Assembly (NCBI GenBank): GCA_033763335.1
Contig: JANRKU010000080.1
Location: 1 to 64,000 of the forward strand
Length of the DNA: 64,000 bases
Origin: GCA-2794515 sp033763335
Lineage (GTDB): Bacteria; Chloroflexota; Anaerolineae; Aggregatilineales; Phototrophicaceae
Direction: 5' to 3'
Shown: positions 32,943-42,075 of the stretch, in pieces
Position numbering within the stretch: position 1 is the first letter of the stretch
How the letters are laid out: the number at the start of each line of letters is the position of its first letter
The notes under the pieces: generated by a model
Databases searched by the model: none
What the model was told of the DNA's origin: nothing
What the model saw: only the letters and a program-made list of their open reading frames with translations
Position numbers and translations under genes: made by a program

Positions 32943-35900
32943 ATGGCGCAATTACACATTTCTCTTTTAGGCACACCGCAAATCCAACTCAATAACGCGC
33001 CTATCGAATTAGAACGGCGCAAGGCGATGGCGCTTTTTGCCTATTTGCTTATCACCAAACAAGTCCATAATCGTGAAGCATTGGCGAGCCTCTTTTTTCC
33101 AGATGGAGACCAAAGTCGCGCCCTCGCCTATTTACGCAACACCCTTTGGACAATTAACAAGCAATTAGGTGATGGCTGGCTAGAGATTGAGCGCGACACG
33201 GTACGCGCCAACATCCATAACGGGTTATGGGTGGATGTATTGGCGTTTGAGGGGTATGAGGCACAAACCGATATGCAAGCATGGCAATCGGCGGTGGCGC
33301 TCTATCGAGATGATTTTATGCGCGGATTTTCGTTGCCCGATAGTGATGCGTTTGACGAATGGCAGTTTTTTCAGTCACAAAGCCTGCGCCAGCGATTAGG
33401 GGCGATATTAGAAAAATTGGTACGGGGATATATCGCCCAAAAACGGTATGAAGAAGCGATTCCTTATGCCCGCCGTTGGGTATTGATGGATAATTTGAAT
33501 GAATCGGCACATCGCAACCTCATGCGCCTCTATGATTGGACAGGGCAACGTACCGCCGCCTTGCGCCAATTTCAGGATTGTGCCAATTTATTGCGTGAAG
33601 AATTGGGCATTGCCCCAGATGAAAAAACAAAATCGCTCTATCAAGCCATCCATAGCAAACAATCTACCAAACAAACCGTAGAAGTGATGGCGCTCACATT
33701 GACCACCACCGCCAACCCATTCCCAAAACCCACCCAAGATAATCTCCCCACCCCATCCACACCGTTCATCAACAGGGAACGTGACCTCACCGAAGTCACG
33801 CGATTGCTCAATGACCCTGCCTGTCGCTTACTCACACTCATCGGGCAAGGTGGCACAGGCAAAACCCGCCTATCGTTGCAAACAGGCGAATCGTTGCGCG
33901 GTGAATTTGAAGATGGGGTCTATTTTGTCTCACTGGCACCCGTCACCTCAGCAGAATCACTCATTGGGGCAATTGCAGAGTCGTTACGCTTCAGTTGTGT
34001 GAAAAGTGATTTACGCACCGAGATTTTTGATTATCTGCGGAGCAAAAAAACCCTGCTCATCCTCGACAATTTTGAGCATCTCCTAGACCATGCAGAACTC
34101 ATCAGCGAGTTGCTCACTATATCCCCATGCACCAAAATAGTCACGACCTCGCGGGAACGGCTCAATTTGCGCGAAGAATGGATTTATGAGGTGGATGGTC
34201 TCGCCTATCCACACAGCGACCTTTCGGTTAAAGAGATGGAATCGTATGAAGCCATTCAGCTATTTTATCAATCGGCAAAACAAATCCAGCCCGATTTTGC
34301 CTTATCAGAAGAAAATATTGGGCATATCGCGCATATTTGCCAATTGGTAGAAGGCTTGCCATTGGGCATCGAATTGGCAACAGGGTGGTTACAAATGCTC
34401 TCACCAAAAGAAATCGCCCACGAAATTCAACGCTCCTACGATTTTCTGAGCGCATCGCTTCGCAATTTGCCACCTCGTCATAGAAGCATGAAAGCCATGT
34501 TTGAATCGTCTTGGGAGCGCCTATCGGCATCAGAAGCCTATACCCTGTGCCGATTAGCCATCTTCAGAGGCGGATTTGACCGCCCATCTGCCTCGCATGT
34601 GGCAAATGCAGAATTGCCCGTTTTGCTGGCATTGGTGAATAAATCTCTCATCCGCCGAACAGATGACGGGCGCTATGATATTCATGAATTGCTACGGCAA
34701 TTTGCAGAAGAAAAATTGAGTGCAGATGCAGATGCCTATCAGACCACGCGCACACGCCACAGCCATTATTATGCCCAGCGCCTCGAAGCACTGGATATAG
34801 ACCTAAAAGGCGCACGTCAAATTGAAACCCTCAATACTATTGAGCGGGATATGGGTAATTTTCGGGCGGCATGGTCATGGGCATGTTCGCAACACGCATT
34901 AGACTTGGTGAATCGGTTACATACCATCATCACACACTATTTTGTGATGCGCTCACGCGGGCAAGAAATCCGTGAATTATGCGATGAAGCCCTACATCAC
35001 CTCACCAGTAATACCCCAGAAGCCCTTTTATTACGTCATAAAATTGAAGTCGTGCGGGCGCTTACCTTGCGCGATAAAAAACAACCGTTTGACCTTAATA
35101 ACCATATTTTAGAACTCTCGCGTTATTTTGAGACCATACCCAATAGCCCAGATTTGGGGATGACCTTTATTTTTCTGAATAGCTTGATGATGTTTCCGAT
35201 GCACGATTTAGATATGGGCGAGTATTGGATAAAACGCGCTCAAACCATTTTTGAGGGGATTAACGACACATCGGGCATTATTGTTTGTTTGCGCGGATGG
35301 GGTTGGATTGTACATGAGCGCATTAACTATGTTGAATCAAAGCGTATTTTTCAACAAGCCTATGCTTTATCCCAACAAAACAACGATACATGGAATGAAA
35401 GTGAGTGCATTAAAGCATTGGCAGAGGTCGCCTATACACTAGGCGATTATTCCCTCTCAGAAGAAATGGCATACGAAGGGGTTATCCTGAGTGAAAAAGT
35501 AGGCGATAGAAGTGGGGTTGCCAGTGGGTTAAGCGCCCTCGCCAATACACAATTCCGATTGGGAAAATATGATGAGGTAAAAATCATCAATGAAAAAGCC
35601 ATCTCAATCTGGAAAGACTTGGGTAATATAAGCATGGTCGCATGGCAAACACAAACCCTTGCCCAATTATATAAGGTAGAAGGGCGTTACGAAGAAGCAG
35701 AAACCTTATTTGCACAGGTAGAGGCATTACACCTCAAAACGGAGAGTGGGTTATCTGGGGTAGCATGGGTGAGAGTGGCATGGGCGCGACTTAAATTTTT
35801 ACGAGGCGATTTTGAGAGTGCAGAAGACCTACTCCATAACGCTATCATCACCTTCGAAAAAAACGACCATATTTGGGGGCGGGTTGCGGTAGATAATTTA

Positions 35901-36170
35901 CGTGCCGAAATTGCCTGTTCACGCGGTAATTTGGAAGAAGCACGTATCCTGATTGACCGCGCCATTGCCGATGCAGATGCCTGCCAGTCTATCATGTTCC
36001 AAACACGCAATTGGGTGACATTGGGGCGGATTTTGGCAGAAAGTGGCGATATACACGGGGCATTATCATGGCTCGAAAAAGCCATCGCCCATCATGCAAC
36101 ATGGGCAAATGTGCGTGCAGATGCGCTACAATTGCAAACCAATTATCTGGTGGCATTGGCACGCGCATAA
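32943..36170 (+). CDS. BTAD-NB-ARC-TPR transcriptional regulator (SARP/AfsR-like STAND ATPase)
   Basis: A protein of about 1075 residues. Residues 1-95 form an OmpR-type winged helix (LHISLLGTPQIQLNNAPIELERRKAMALFAYLL). Residues about 96-245 form the bacterial transcriptional activation domain. An NB-ARC ATPase follows with Walker A GQGGTGKTR (about 300) and LLILDNFEHLL. Residues about 600-1075 are TPR repeats. STAND proteins stay inactive until a ligand reaches the TPR sensor, then oligomerise. The ATG at 32943 is chosen because the family starts there; a 37-codon extension contains no homology. The NB-ARC part is paralogous to that of the kinase gene at 55602. Confidence 0.88.
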   Translation: MAQLHISLLGTPQIQLNNAPIELERRKAMALFAYLLITKQVHNREALASLFFPDGDQSRALAYLRNTLWTINKQLGDGWLEIERDTVRANIHNGLWVDVLAFEGYEAQTDMQAWQSAVALYRDDFMRGFSLPDSDAFDEWQFFQSQSLRQRLGAILEKLVRGYIAQKRYEEAIPYARRWVLMDNLNESAHRNLMRLYDWTGQRTAALRQFQDCANLLREELGIAPDEKTKSLYQAIHSKQSTKQTVEVMALTLTTTANPFPKPTQDNLPTPSTPFINRERDLTEVTRLLNDPACRLLTLIGQGGTGKTRLSLQTGESLRGEFEDGVYFVSLAPVTSAESLIGAIAESLRFSCVKSDLRTEIFDYLRSKKTLLILDNFEHLLDHAELISELLTISPCTKIVTTSRERLNLREEWIYEVDGLAYPHSDLSVKEMESYEAIQLFYQSAKQIQPDFALSEENIGHIAHICQLVEGLPLGIELATGWLQMLSPKEIAHEIQRSYDFLSASLRNLPPRHRSMKAMFESSWERLSASEAYTLCRLAIFRGGFDRPSASHVANAELPVLLALVNKSLIRRTDDGRYDIHELLRQFAEEKLSADADAYQTTRTRHSHYYAQRLEALDIDLKGARQIETLNTIERDMGNFRAAWSWACSQHALDLVNRLHTIITHYFVMRSRGQEIRELCDEALHHLTSNTPEALLLRHKIEVVRALTLRDKKQPFDLNNHILELSRYFETIPNSPDLGMTFIFLNSLMMFPMHDLDMGEYWIKRAQTIFEGINDTSGIIVCLRGWGWIVHERINYVESKRIFQQAYALSQQNNDTWNESECIKALAEVAYTLGDYSLSEEMAYEGVILSEKVGDRSGVASGLSALANTQFRLGKYDEVKIINEKAISIWKDLGNISMVAWQTQTLAQLYKVEGRYEEAETLFAQVEALHLKTESGLSGVAWVRVAWARLKFLRGDFESAEDLLHNAIITFEKNDHIWGRVAVDNLRAEIACSRGNLEEARILIDRAIADADACQSIMFQTRNWVTLGRILAESGDIHGALSWLEKAIAHHATWANVRADALQLQTNYLVALARA

Positions 36171-36205
36171 TTCAATTTTGTTAGCAATAAAAAAGGAAAA
36201 ATGTG

Positions 36206-36487
36206 ATGTTAGATGTGATACGGTGTGCCTCTTGTGAGGGATATGGCTGGTTTGAAGATGAATTTACAGGCGAGGCTGGTGATTGTGATTGGTGTGATGG
36301 GGTTGGGTATGTGTATCGGGTGGATGGGGTAGATAAAAAAATCCCTAAAGCCGATTATGGCGCGGTTGCAGATACACTGGAACATCTCGAAGAAGCGCGT
36401 ATGCGTGAATTGGGGTATCAAGGCACGGCAAAACACCCGCGTGACCAAGCTATCCGCAACCAAAAACCTGATGAGGGGAAATCTTAA
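36206..36487 (+). CDS. small protein with a DnaJ-type CxxC zinc motif
   Basis: A protein of 93 residues. Two C-x-x-C pairs (RCASCEGYGWF and GDCDWCDGVGYV, residues 7-35) follow the C-x-x-C-x-G-x-G pattern of the DnaJ cysteine-rich zinc domain, reduced to one zinc site. The rest is charged and helical, ending in a basic then acidic tail. AAGGA lies 8 nt before the ATG. It follows the BTAD regulator by 35 bp and may be co-transcribed. The function is unknown. Confidence 0.65.
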   Translation: MLDVIRCASCEGYGWFEDEFTGEAGDCDWCDGVGYVYRVDGVDKKIPKADYGAVADTLEHLEEARMRELGYQGTAKHPRDQAIRNQKPDEGKS

Positions 36488-36500
36488 AAATAAGGGTTTT

Positions 36501-36520
36501 GGACGGCATATATGCCGTCC
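36501..36520. repeat. palindromic repeat, GGCATATATGCC core
   Basis: GGACGGCATA followed by its exact inverse, with CTAC on the right rim. A different core from the neighbouring copy. Confidence 0.8.
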
Positions 36521-36540
36521 CTACAATCTCATAACCGAAT

Positions 36541-36564
36541 GTAGGGACATGATATATCATGTCC
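36541..36564. repeat. palindromic repeat, CATGATATATCATG core
   Basis: GTAGGGACATGATA followed by the inverse of its last ten bases. It lies 20 bp after the previous palindrome, in the gap between convergent genes. Confidence 0.8.
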
Positions 36565-36590
36565 ACCACAAAATACGCTTCAGCGATATT

Positions 36591-37055
36591 TTATCCGTCT
36601 TGTTGTGCTAAATTTTTATGAAAATCATTGATGAACATCAATGCCTGCGCCATATTATGCACAATGCGCTTGCGTTGTTCACCTGGTGTGATATTCATAG
36701 CAATACCCACCTGTTGTTCTTGGCTCACCGATTTGACAATCATCGCCACAGGCATACGGCTCAAATCTACGCGGGCATTAATCGCCATTGAGCCTTTTTG
36801 GGTCGAAATAAGATTGCTCATGGTGAATTTTTGCACATCACAAAAATCGTATACCACCCCACGTATTCCTGCTATTCCACGTCTTTGCACGGAATCAAAT
36901 AACCACTTATACATCTGCATGGTGCTTTCTGCTGTCAATTCACGATGATAAGACACCAATATCACCTGATTCCGACTATCATACGTAATTTTGAGGGTGG
37001 GTGTATTGAGGGGTTCAATATCCGATGGATTTATTTGTGGGGGTGTATCAGACAT
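36591..37055 (-). CDS. STAS/SpoIIAA-like small protein, paralogue 2
   Basis: A protein of 154 residues. A Pro-rich N-terminus is followed by an alpha/beta domain: LKITYDSRNQVILVSYHRELTAESTMQMYKWLFD, then GVVYDFCDVQKFTMSNLIS and VAMIVKSVSQEQQVGIAMNI. The order (strand pair, long helix, G-V-V-Y-D-F strand, helix, M-I-V strand) is shared with 6982-7416 and 59774-60244. AGGAAGG precedes this ATG; the 23-codon extension upstream has no support. A regulatory or ligand-binding role is a guess. Confidence 0.58.
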   Translation of the reverse strand: MSDTPPQINPSDIEPLNTPTLKITYDSRNQVILVSYHRELTAESTMQMYKWLFDSVQRRGIAGIRGVVYDFCDVQKFTMSNLISTQKGSMAINARVDLSRMPVAMIVKSVSQEQQVGIAMNITPGEQRKRIVHNMAQALMFINDFHKNLAQQDG

Positions 37056-37134
37056 AATAGACCTTCCTAAAAATAATTTTACTTTATTGATATTGAGTAT
37101 AGTACAAATCAGTTTTTTGCACAAATATTACATC

Positions 37135-37980
37135 CTAATGTCCATCTATTGGTCCGATATGCTCAATTCGATACCCAAATGGATAGGTGCCGGTGGTTTG
37201 TGTGGTGAGCCGATAGGGGGTTTTGCGCGGTGGGGTATATCGCTTTATCAGGCGGAGCAGATGTAATCCATAATGTGACCCCATCCGAAACACGCTGGCA
37301 GGTTTTTCATACCCAAACGCCTCACGCAGAGGGTCATCCAACAGGCTATAAATCACTTGGCGGATGATGGGATGCAATGGCTTGGGATACCATCCTAGAA
37401 AAATGCGAATAGTCGCCTCCCCCACGCGCCGATTGGTCTCTGTATAACGAAAATTTGCCTGTTCATAGGCGATATTAAAGGCTTCAAATTCGGCATAGGT
37501 GGGTGGGATATGTTTAATTGCCATGCGCTTGCCAACTTCTGACCAAAAATAAAAACTAGCCTGCCGTTCAATATCATGAACATCGCGCCAGCCATAGCGT
37601 TCATTCCAGCGAATTGGCTCATAAATGAAGGTAGACAGCACATAGAGAAAATCATCGTTGCTGATAGCAAAGCGTCCATGTAACCGATTCATCTGCTTGA
37701 TGGCGGCGCGTCCGCGTTCACTATCGTAACCATTTTCCACAATTTCTGCGATGATGAGGGCGGTATCATCATAACGGCGTTGTCCATAATGTTTGAATTG
37801 GGCGGTTTGGTCGAGCAATGCCGATATACTCGGAACGGCATAGGTGCGAAATAGGGCAAATTCGAGGGCGCGTTGGGTGAGCCATGGGTATTCGTATGCA
37901 CCGACCATAAAGACAATTTGCTGGTTATCTTTTTGCGGGTCGAGTTGCTTAATCTGATTGAGAATGGCATATCTGGACAT
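37135..37980 (-). CDS. oxygenase MpaB-family protein (DUF2236)
   Basis: A protein of 281 residues. It carries the family pattern: WLTQRALEFALFRTYAVPSISALL near the N-terminus, then Q-R-R-Y-D-D-T, and FAISNDDFLYVLSTFIYEPIRWNERYGWR in the middle. The latter is where relatives such as latex-clearing protein and mycophenolate oxygenase carry the haem-binding residues. The protein is mainly helical with no signal peptide. AAAGGA lies 6 nt before the ATG; the 25-codon extension upstream overlaps the YceI terminator and was dropped. The substrate is unknown. Confidence 0.78.
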   Translation of the reverse strand: MSRYAILNQIKQLDPQKDNQQIVFMVGAYEYPWLTQRALEFALFRTYAVPSISALLDQTAQFKHYGQRRYDDTALIIAEIVENGYDSERGRAAIKQMNRLHGRFAISNDDFLYVLSTFIYEPIRWNERYGWRDVHDIERQASFYFWSEVGKRMAIKHIPPTYAEFEAFNIAYEQANFRYTETNRRVGEATIRIFLGWYPKPLHPIIRQVIYSLLDDPLREAFGYEKPASVFRMGSHYGLHLLRLIKRYTPPRKTPYRLTTQTTGTYPFGYRIEHIGPIDGH

Positions 37981-38015
37981 GAATTTTCCTTTGCATAGAC
38001 TATATTCAGTGTAAA

Positions 38016-38053
38016 CAAAAACGGGCAAAGCGTCTATACGCCCTGCCCGTTTC
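38016..38053 (-). terminator. intrinsic terminator after the YceI gene
   Basis: Read on the - strand, ACGGGCA...TGCCCGT is followed by TTTTTG. It separates the YceI gene from the MpaB gene. Confidence 0.88.
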
Positions 38054-38078
38054 ATATCACAGAGGGAAATTCGTGTAA

Positions 38079-38621
38079 TTAGGCGGTGGCGGTTTCTTCT
38101 ACACCAACTGCTTCGACATCGAGTGAGACCTTGATTTCTTTACCAACCAACCAGCCACCTGCTTCGAGGGCAACGTTCCATGTCAGACCAAAGTCTTCAC
38201 GGTTGATGGTGGTGGTAGCAGAAAAACCGACGCTGGCTTTGCCAGTGAATGGATTCTTTTGTTCGCCAATAAATTCGACATCCAACACCACAGATTTGGT
38301 GGTGCCACGGATGGTCAAATCACCAGTGACTTTGGCGTGGGTGGGGTTAACCACTTCCACTTTGGTGCTTTTGAAGGTGATGTCTGGGAAATTGGCAGAA
38401 TCGAAGAAATCGGCGCTACGCAAGTGGTTGTCACGGTCATTGATGCCTGTCCAGACGGTGCCAGTTTTGATGGTGGCTTCGACAAACGATGTGGCAGGAT
38501 TTTGGGGGTCAAAATTCAATTTACCGCTAACATCCTTAAAACCACCGCGCACGGTGCTAATCATCATGTGACGAACAGAAAAATCGGCGTTGCTATGTGC
38601 TGTATCAAATACCCATTCCAT
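38079..38621 (-). CDS. YceI-family lipid-binding protein
   Basis: A protein of 180 residues forming a lipocalin-like barrel that in relatives binds polyisoprenoid or amphiphilic ligands. Landmarks are WVFDTAHSNADFSVRHMM (residues 3-20), DRDNHLRSADFFD (about 62-74), the G-D-L-T-I-R-G-T-T-K-S-V strand (about 98-109) and INREDFGLTWN (about 139-149). There is no signal peptide, so this copy is cytoplasmic. GAGGAG lies 7 nt before the ATG. A palindromic operator candidate and a -10-like TATGAT lie upstream. A tetR gene follows the next intergenic gap. Confidence 0.9.
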   Translation of the reverse strand: MEWVFDTAHSNADFSVRHMMISTVRGGFKDVSGKLNFDPQNPATSFVEATIKTGTVWTGINDRDNHLRSADFFDSANFPDITFKSTKVEVVNPTHAKVTGDLTIRGTTKSVVLDVEFIGEQKNPFTGKASVGFSATTTINREDFGLTWNVALEAGGWLVGKEIKVSLDVEAVGVEETATA

Positions 38622-38653
38622 TGTGAATCTCCTCTTTTGTTTTATCTTTAAGT

Positions 38654-38665
38654 GGACTCTAGTCC
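38654..38665. promoter_or_regulatory. inverted-repeat operator candidate upstream of the YceI gene
   Basis: GGACT-CT-AGTCC, about 33 bp upstream of the YceI start and just downstream of a -10-like TATGAT read on the - strand (38675-38680). Position and form suit a TetR-type repressor site; the tetR gene begins 0.8 kb away. Confidence 0.5.
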
Positions 38666-38790
38666 GTTTTAATTATCATACGCCAAAAAAGATGATTTGT
38701 CGAATAAGAGAAGTATTAGAAATTGGGAAAGATGTTTATGAGATGATTAATTTAGGGCGCAATGATAGATTGAGGTGATATATATACCTA

Positions 38791-38816
38791 TAAGGGCGCA
38801 ACATGTTGCGCCCTTA
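38791..38816. repeat. palindromic repeat, GCGCAACA core
   Basis: TAAGGGCGCAACA followed by its exact inverse, in the gap between the tetR stop and the YceI promoter region. Confidence 0.8.
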
Positions 38817-38840
38817 CAAAACTTACCTATTATGGGGGTT

Positions 38841-39458
38841 TTAGTGGGTTTGGTCAGAGCCACACGGGGGGAGGATGAATTTATCTACCAATAGCACCAA
38901 TCCATCCAAAATCCGTTGGACAGAATAACCCATATTGCGTTGAAAGCGGATAGTATCCACATGCAACATGGTATAGAGGGTATCTGCCAAATAATCAATA
39001 TCGCCATAAACAGCCAATTTTTGGAGTACCATGCGGATGGTTTGTCGCCACCAAAAATGGGCGGGATGTTGAAGTGATACCGTCTCTGCGGAGACATCAA
39101 ACCCGCGCAAAAGGGCTTCATTGCGAATCACAAAGCGGGCGGCTTGCTCCAAAAACCAGCATAATTGCTCGTATGGCGGGTTATTTTGGCGCAATTGGCG
39201 CAACGTGGCTTCTTGTAACTCGCGTTGGTCTTGGTCTAATAAGGCAAAACAGAGCGCCATTTTATTTTCAAAATGCCGATACAATGTGCCTTTACCGACA
39301 CCCGCCGCTTGTGCAATTTGCGACATGGTAACTGCCTCAACACCATGCTCAACAAATAATTGCCGTGCAGTTTCTAGCAATAGGGCATGATTGCGGAGGG
39401 CATCTGCACGGGGGGGAGTGGTGGGGTTGATGAGGATGGAATCGTCTGAATTGTCCAT
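38841..39458 (-). CDS. TetR/AcrR-family transcriptional regulator
   Basis: A protein of 205 residues. The DNA-binding domain is clear: LLETARQLFVEHGVEAVTMSQIAQAAGVGKGTLYRHFENK (about 27-66), with the helix-turn-helix in IAQAAGVGKGTLYRHF. The remainder is the helical ligand and dimer domain. The start codon follows the M23 peptidase stop with one base between, so the two genes are in one operon. A palindrome near the YceI promoter is the nearest candidate operator. The ligand is unknown. Confidence 0.92.
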   Translation of the reverse strand: MDNSDDSILINPTTPPRADALRNHALLLETARQLFVEHGVEAVTMSQIAQAAGVGKGTLYRHFENKMALCFALLDQDQRELQEATLRQLRQNNPPYEQLCWFLEQAARFVIRNEALLRGFDVSAETVSLQHPAHFWWRQTIRMVLQKLAVYGDIDYLADTLYTMLHVDTIRFQRNMGYSVQRILDGLVLLVDKFILPPCGSDQTH

Positions 39459-39459
39459 G

Positions 39460-40401
39460 CTAAGGTATCCACATCGTCATAAAATCTACGCTATCTATCC
39501 ATATATCGTTCACTGCCATTTCCCAATGCAAGTGTGGTCCGTTGCTACGTCCTGTATTGCCACTCACCCCAATAATTTGTCCCATGACAACTTCTTGACC
39601 TGTGGTGACATGCACTTGCGAAAAATGGGCATAAACAGAAAAAACGCCATATCCATGATTTATGATAACACAATTTCCGCGAATATCCATTAATCCTGCA
39701 TAGGCAACCACCCCACTCCCCATTGCCATGACGGGTGTGCCAACGGCGGCACGCATATCCCATCCAGTGTGGCGTGTCTCGAATGTGCCGTTTAACACAC
39801 GGAACGCCCCAAATGGAGAGGTAATATCGGCATTGATGGGATATTGAAAGCCATCTTCACCCCATAATTTTTCTTCTGTGAACACGGTAAATAGCCCATC
39901 TAGCTTGGCATATTCAACTCGTTCCAGTTCGGCATCCATCAAATAGGTTCTATCGGCGGCGAGGTTAAATTCTTGGCGCACAAATCCGCCGAGCGTAACG
40001 GTGAGTGGCACCAGTAGGGTGACATCGGGCAAATTATCTGCCCGTTTGACCGTGATGGTATAGTCCAATGTATCACGGGCGGGGGTATCGATATCTATCG
40101 CCAAAAATCCATAAAAGGCATCACCTTCTATGAAGAAAAATGGGCTTTCTTTTTCGCGGAATAGGGTTGTCGCACCAATAATGGTTTCCCCACTCAAACG
40201 GAGCAATCCCACACGCCCTTGTTGGAGCGTATTAAAGAAAATGTCGAGTGTGACATCTTCTGCCGTCACGGTTTGGGTGGGTGTTGGTCGTGGTCTGACG
40301 GCTGGTGTCGTGGGTTGGTCAGTTTGGGCATACACAACGGGAGATAGGGTCAATAAAACTAGGCACAGAAAAAATATCAGGGTACGTGTGGGTTTCATCA
40401 T
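39460..40401 (-). CDS. M23-family peptidase (LytM/lysostaphin type), secreted
   Basis: A protein of about 313 residues. A signal peptide (TLIFFLCLVLLTLSPVVYA) is followed by a beta-rich middle region and a C-terminal LytM domain. The metal ligands are visible as RHTGWDMRA (His and Asp, about 215-223), YAHFSQVHVTTGQ and PHLHWEM (H-x-H, about 293-299). Such enzymes cut peptidoglycan cross-bridges, or serve as structural activators of amidases when ligands are lost; here they are kept. Several ATG codons cluster at the start and TATAGT lies 7 nt upstream, so the mRNA may be almost leaderless. Confidence 0.88.
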   Translation of the reverse strand: MMKPTRTLIFFLCLVLLTLSPVVYAQTDQPTTPAVRPRPTPTQTVTAEDVTLDIFFNTLQQGRVGLLRLSGETIIGATTLFREKESPFFFIEGDAFYGFLAIDIDTPARDTLDYTITVKRADNLPDVTLLVPLTVTLGGFVRQEFNLAADRTYLMDAELERVEYAKLDGLFTVFTEEKLWGEDGFQYPINADITSPFGAFRVLNGTFETRHTGWDMRAAVGTPVMAMGSGVVAYAGLMDIRGNCVIINHGYGVFSVYAHFSQVHVTTGQEVVMGQIIGVSGNTGRSNGPHLHWEMAVNDIWIDSVDFMTMWIP

Positions 40402-40506
40402 TATCATCACTATAATCAGCAGATTTTATATAGAATCACCTATTATGCGAGGCGGGTGCATTTTTAACCAGATGCACCCACATCATAGTAGGGAAAGCGG
40501 TGATTT

Positions 40507-41268
40507 TTATGGCGTGGTGGTCGCTTCGGCAGTTATCTCTGGTGTCACTTCTGGCGTGGCTTCTGCACGTATACGTTCAAGATACCCTTGCACATCGAAC
40601 CGTACCGTATCGAGAATGGCTTGCAAATCGGCTTCTGCACCGTCCATCGTTTCGATTGGCTCGGCATACACGTAAAAGGCGAAATTAAGCCCTTCTTCAT
40701 TAATGCTCACAAACCAACCGCGTGTATCTACTGTATTGGGACATGATACCACCGCAAAACTCGTGCCACGCCCAATTTTATCGCCAATGGGATATTCGCG
40801 TTCAACATCTGTCCCCAAATTACACTCAGATTCGACCAGCGCCAAGCGTAACAGACGCGCACCGTCCATAAATGGGTTAAAGACGACGTTCTCAGTATTC
40901 ATTGGGTCGGCAGAGATGGCAATACTTTCAAATCCCCATAACAACACAATAAACCCGATGCCACCATTTACCTCGCCAACATAGACGGTGAAAGGCAATA
41001 CTCGCAACCCAATAATATCTTGCACGACAATCGTGCCATTTTGTGACCGCCAACCCTCTGGGAGGGTGATGCTGATGGGCGGGTCTATTTCTTGCCCTTC
41101 TGATGGTTCAATGATGATATTGATAACCTCTGGAGTCGCTTCTGGGGTGATTTCTGGCGTAATTTCTGGGTCATCTGGTGATGGTGTGGCGGTTTGTGCG
41201 TTGAGCATGATGGGCAAGAGCATCATACAAATGAGCAACCCAACCAGAAAATTTATTTTTTTCATCAT
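40507..41268 (-). CDS. secreted protein of unknown function
   Basis: A protein of 253 residues. A signal peptide (about 1-24, cleavage near LNAQ) is followed by an acidic Thr/Pro/Glu linker (TPSPDDPEITPEITPEATPEV). A globular domain (about 60-225) and a second Glu/Thr-Pro tail (EATPEVTPEITAEATTTP) complete it. The domain includes PISITLPEGWRSQNGTIVV and resembles PsbP-like or lipoprotein beta domains, but I do not recognise it. GAGGT lies 9 nt before the ATG. The linker repeats are coded by a short tandem repeat in the DNA. Confidence 0.62.
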   Translation of the reverse strand: MMKKINFLVGLLICMMLLPIMLNAQTATPSPDDPEITPEITPEATPEVINIIIEPSEGQEIDPPISITLPEGWRSQNGTIVVQDIIGLRVLPFTVYVGEVNGGIGFIVLLWGFESIAISADPMNTENVVFNPFMDGARLLRLALVESECNLGTDVEREYPIGDKIGRGTSFAVVSCPNTVDTRGWFVSINEEGLNFAFYVYAEPIETMDGAEADLQAILDTVRFDVQGYLERIRAEATPEVTPEITAEATTTP

Positions 41269-41280
41269 ATAGCAATTACC

Positions 41281-41886
41281 TCAACCTGCGCGTATTTTAT
41301 CCAAAATAGCTTGTAATTGAATAAGGTTATGCGCTTTTTGGGCAGAATACAAGGCTTTTGCACCATCGGTGAAATATTCATGATTGGTCACAAAGCGAAT
41401 TTCAAATTCGTACCATGCCTCATCCGTCATCTTTGCACCGAATAATCCCAATTCTTTGCGAAGGAGCGTCCCAACCTCAAAAAAATCGGTACGTCCCAAT
41501 GAATTCATATCGGCATCCGCCATAATTGCTTCTAAGAGCGTATTTGGGGATTGGGGCATTTTGGTCGCACGAATAATCCCGCTAATGACATCAATTTGGT
41601 CGGGGGAATACTCAAAATCGGGCAATACACGCCTGATGACATCTACACCGACTTCCTCATGGTCTTGGCGCTGATAGATGAAGCCAATATCATGAAAATA
41701 GGATGCTGTCTTGAGCAACAGCAACTCTTCGCCTGTGATACCGTGCCACTCGGCTAAATGATGGACAGAAATTGCCACATCGTCACGGGTATGTTGTAAC
41801 GAATGATAGGTCAAAAAAGGGTTTAATTCTTGCGCCAGCCGTTGGAGTGCATACGCTTTCGCGCCATCATAATTAGGTTGTGTCAT
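41281..41886 (-). CDS. HD-domain phosphohydrolase
   Basis: A protein of 201 residues. The HD metal ligands are visible: H in YHSLQHTRDDV (about 26-36), HD in SYFHDIGFI (about 62-70), and the distal Asp in IMADADMNSLG (about 119-129). HD proteins hydrolyse phosphate esters, often of nucleotides or signalling molecules. The substrate here is unknown. The start is chosen at the family-typical N-terminus; a 30-codon hydrophobic extension exists but has no ribosome-binding site. It is 12 bp downstream of no gene on its strand, so it is probably monocistronic. Confidence 0.83.
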   Translation of the reverse strand: MTQPNYDGAKAYALQRLAQELNPFLTYHSLQHTRDDVAISVHHLAEWHGITGEELLLLKTASYFHDIGFIYQRQDHEEVGVDVIRRVLPDFEYSPDQIDVISGIIRATKMPQSPNTLLEAIMADADMNSLGRTDFFEVGTLLRKELGLFGAKMTDEAWYEFEIRFVTNHEYFTDGAKALYSAQKAHNLIQLQAILDKIRAG

Positions 41887-42075
41887 GAGATAGATGATTT
41901 CTACTATATTTAAGGACAAAATGAGCATAACCTCATGCCCATAACATATTATGGTGAAATTTGTGTTTATGCACAACCAACTTTATCCACAATTGGGTGT
42001 GAGTTTTCTAACACGGGATGATGTTATGCTATAATTCCCCCATTCTTATTGATGGATGATTGGATAAATAGTCTT

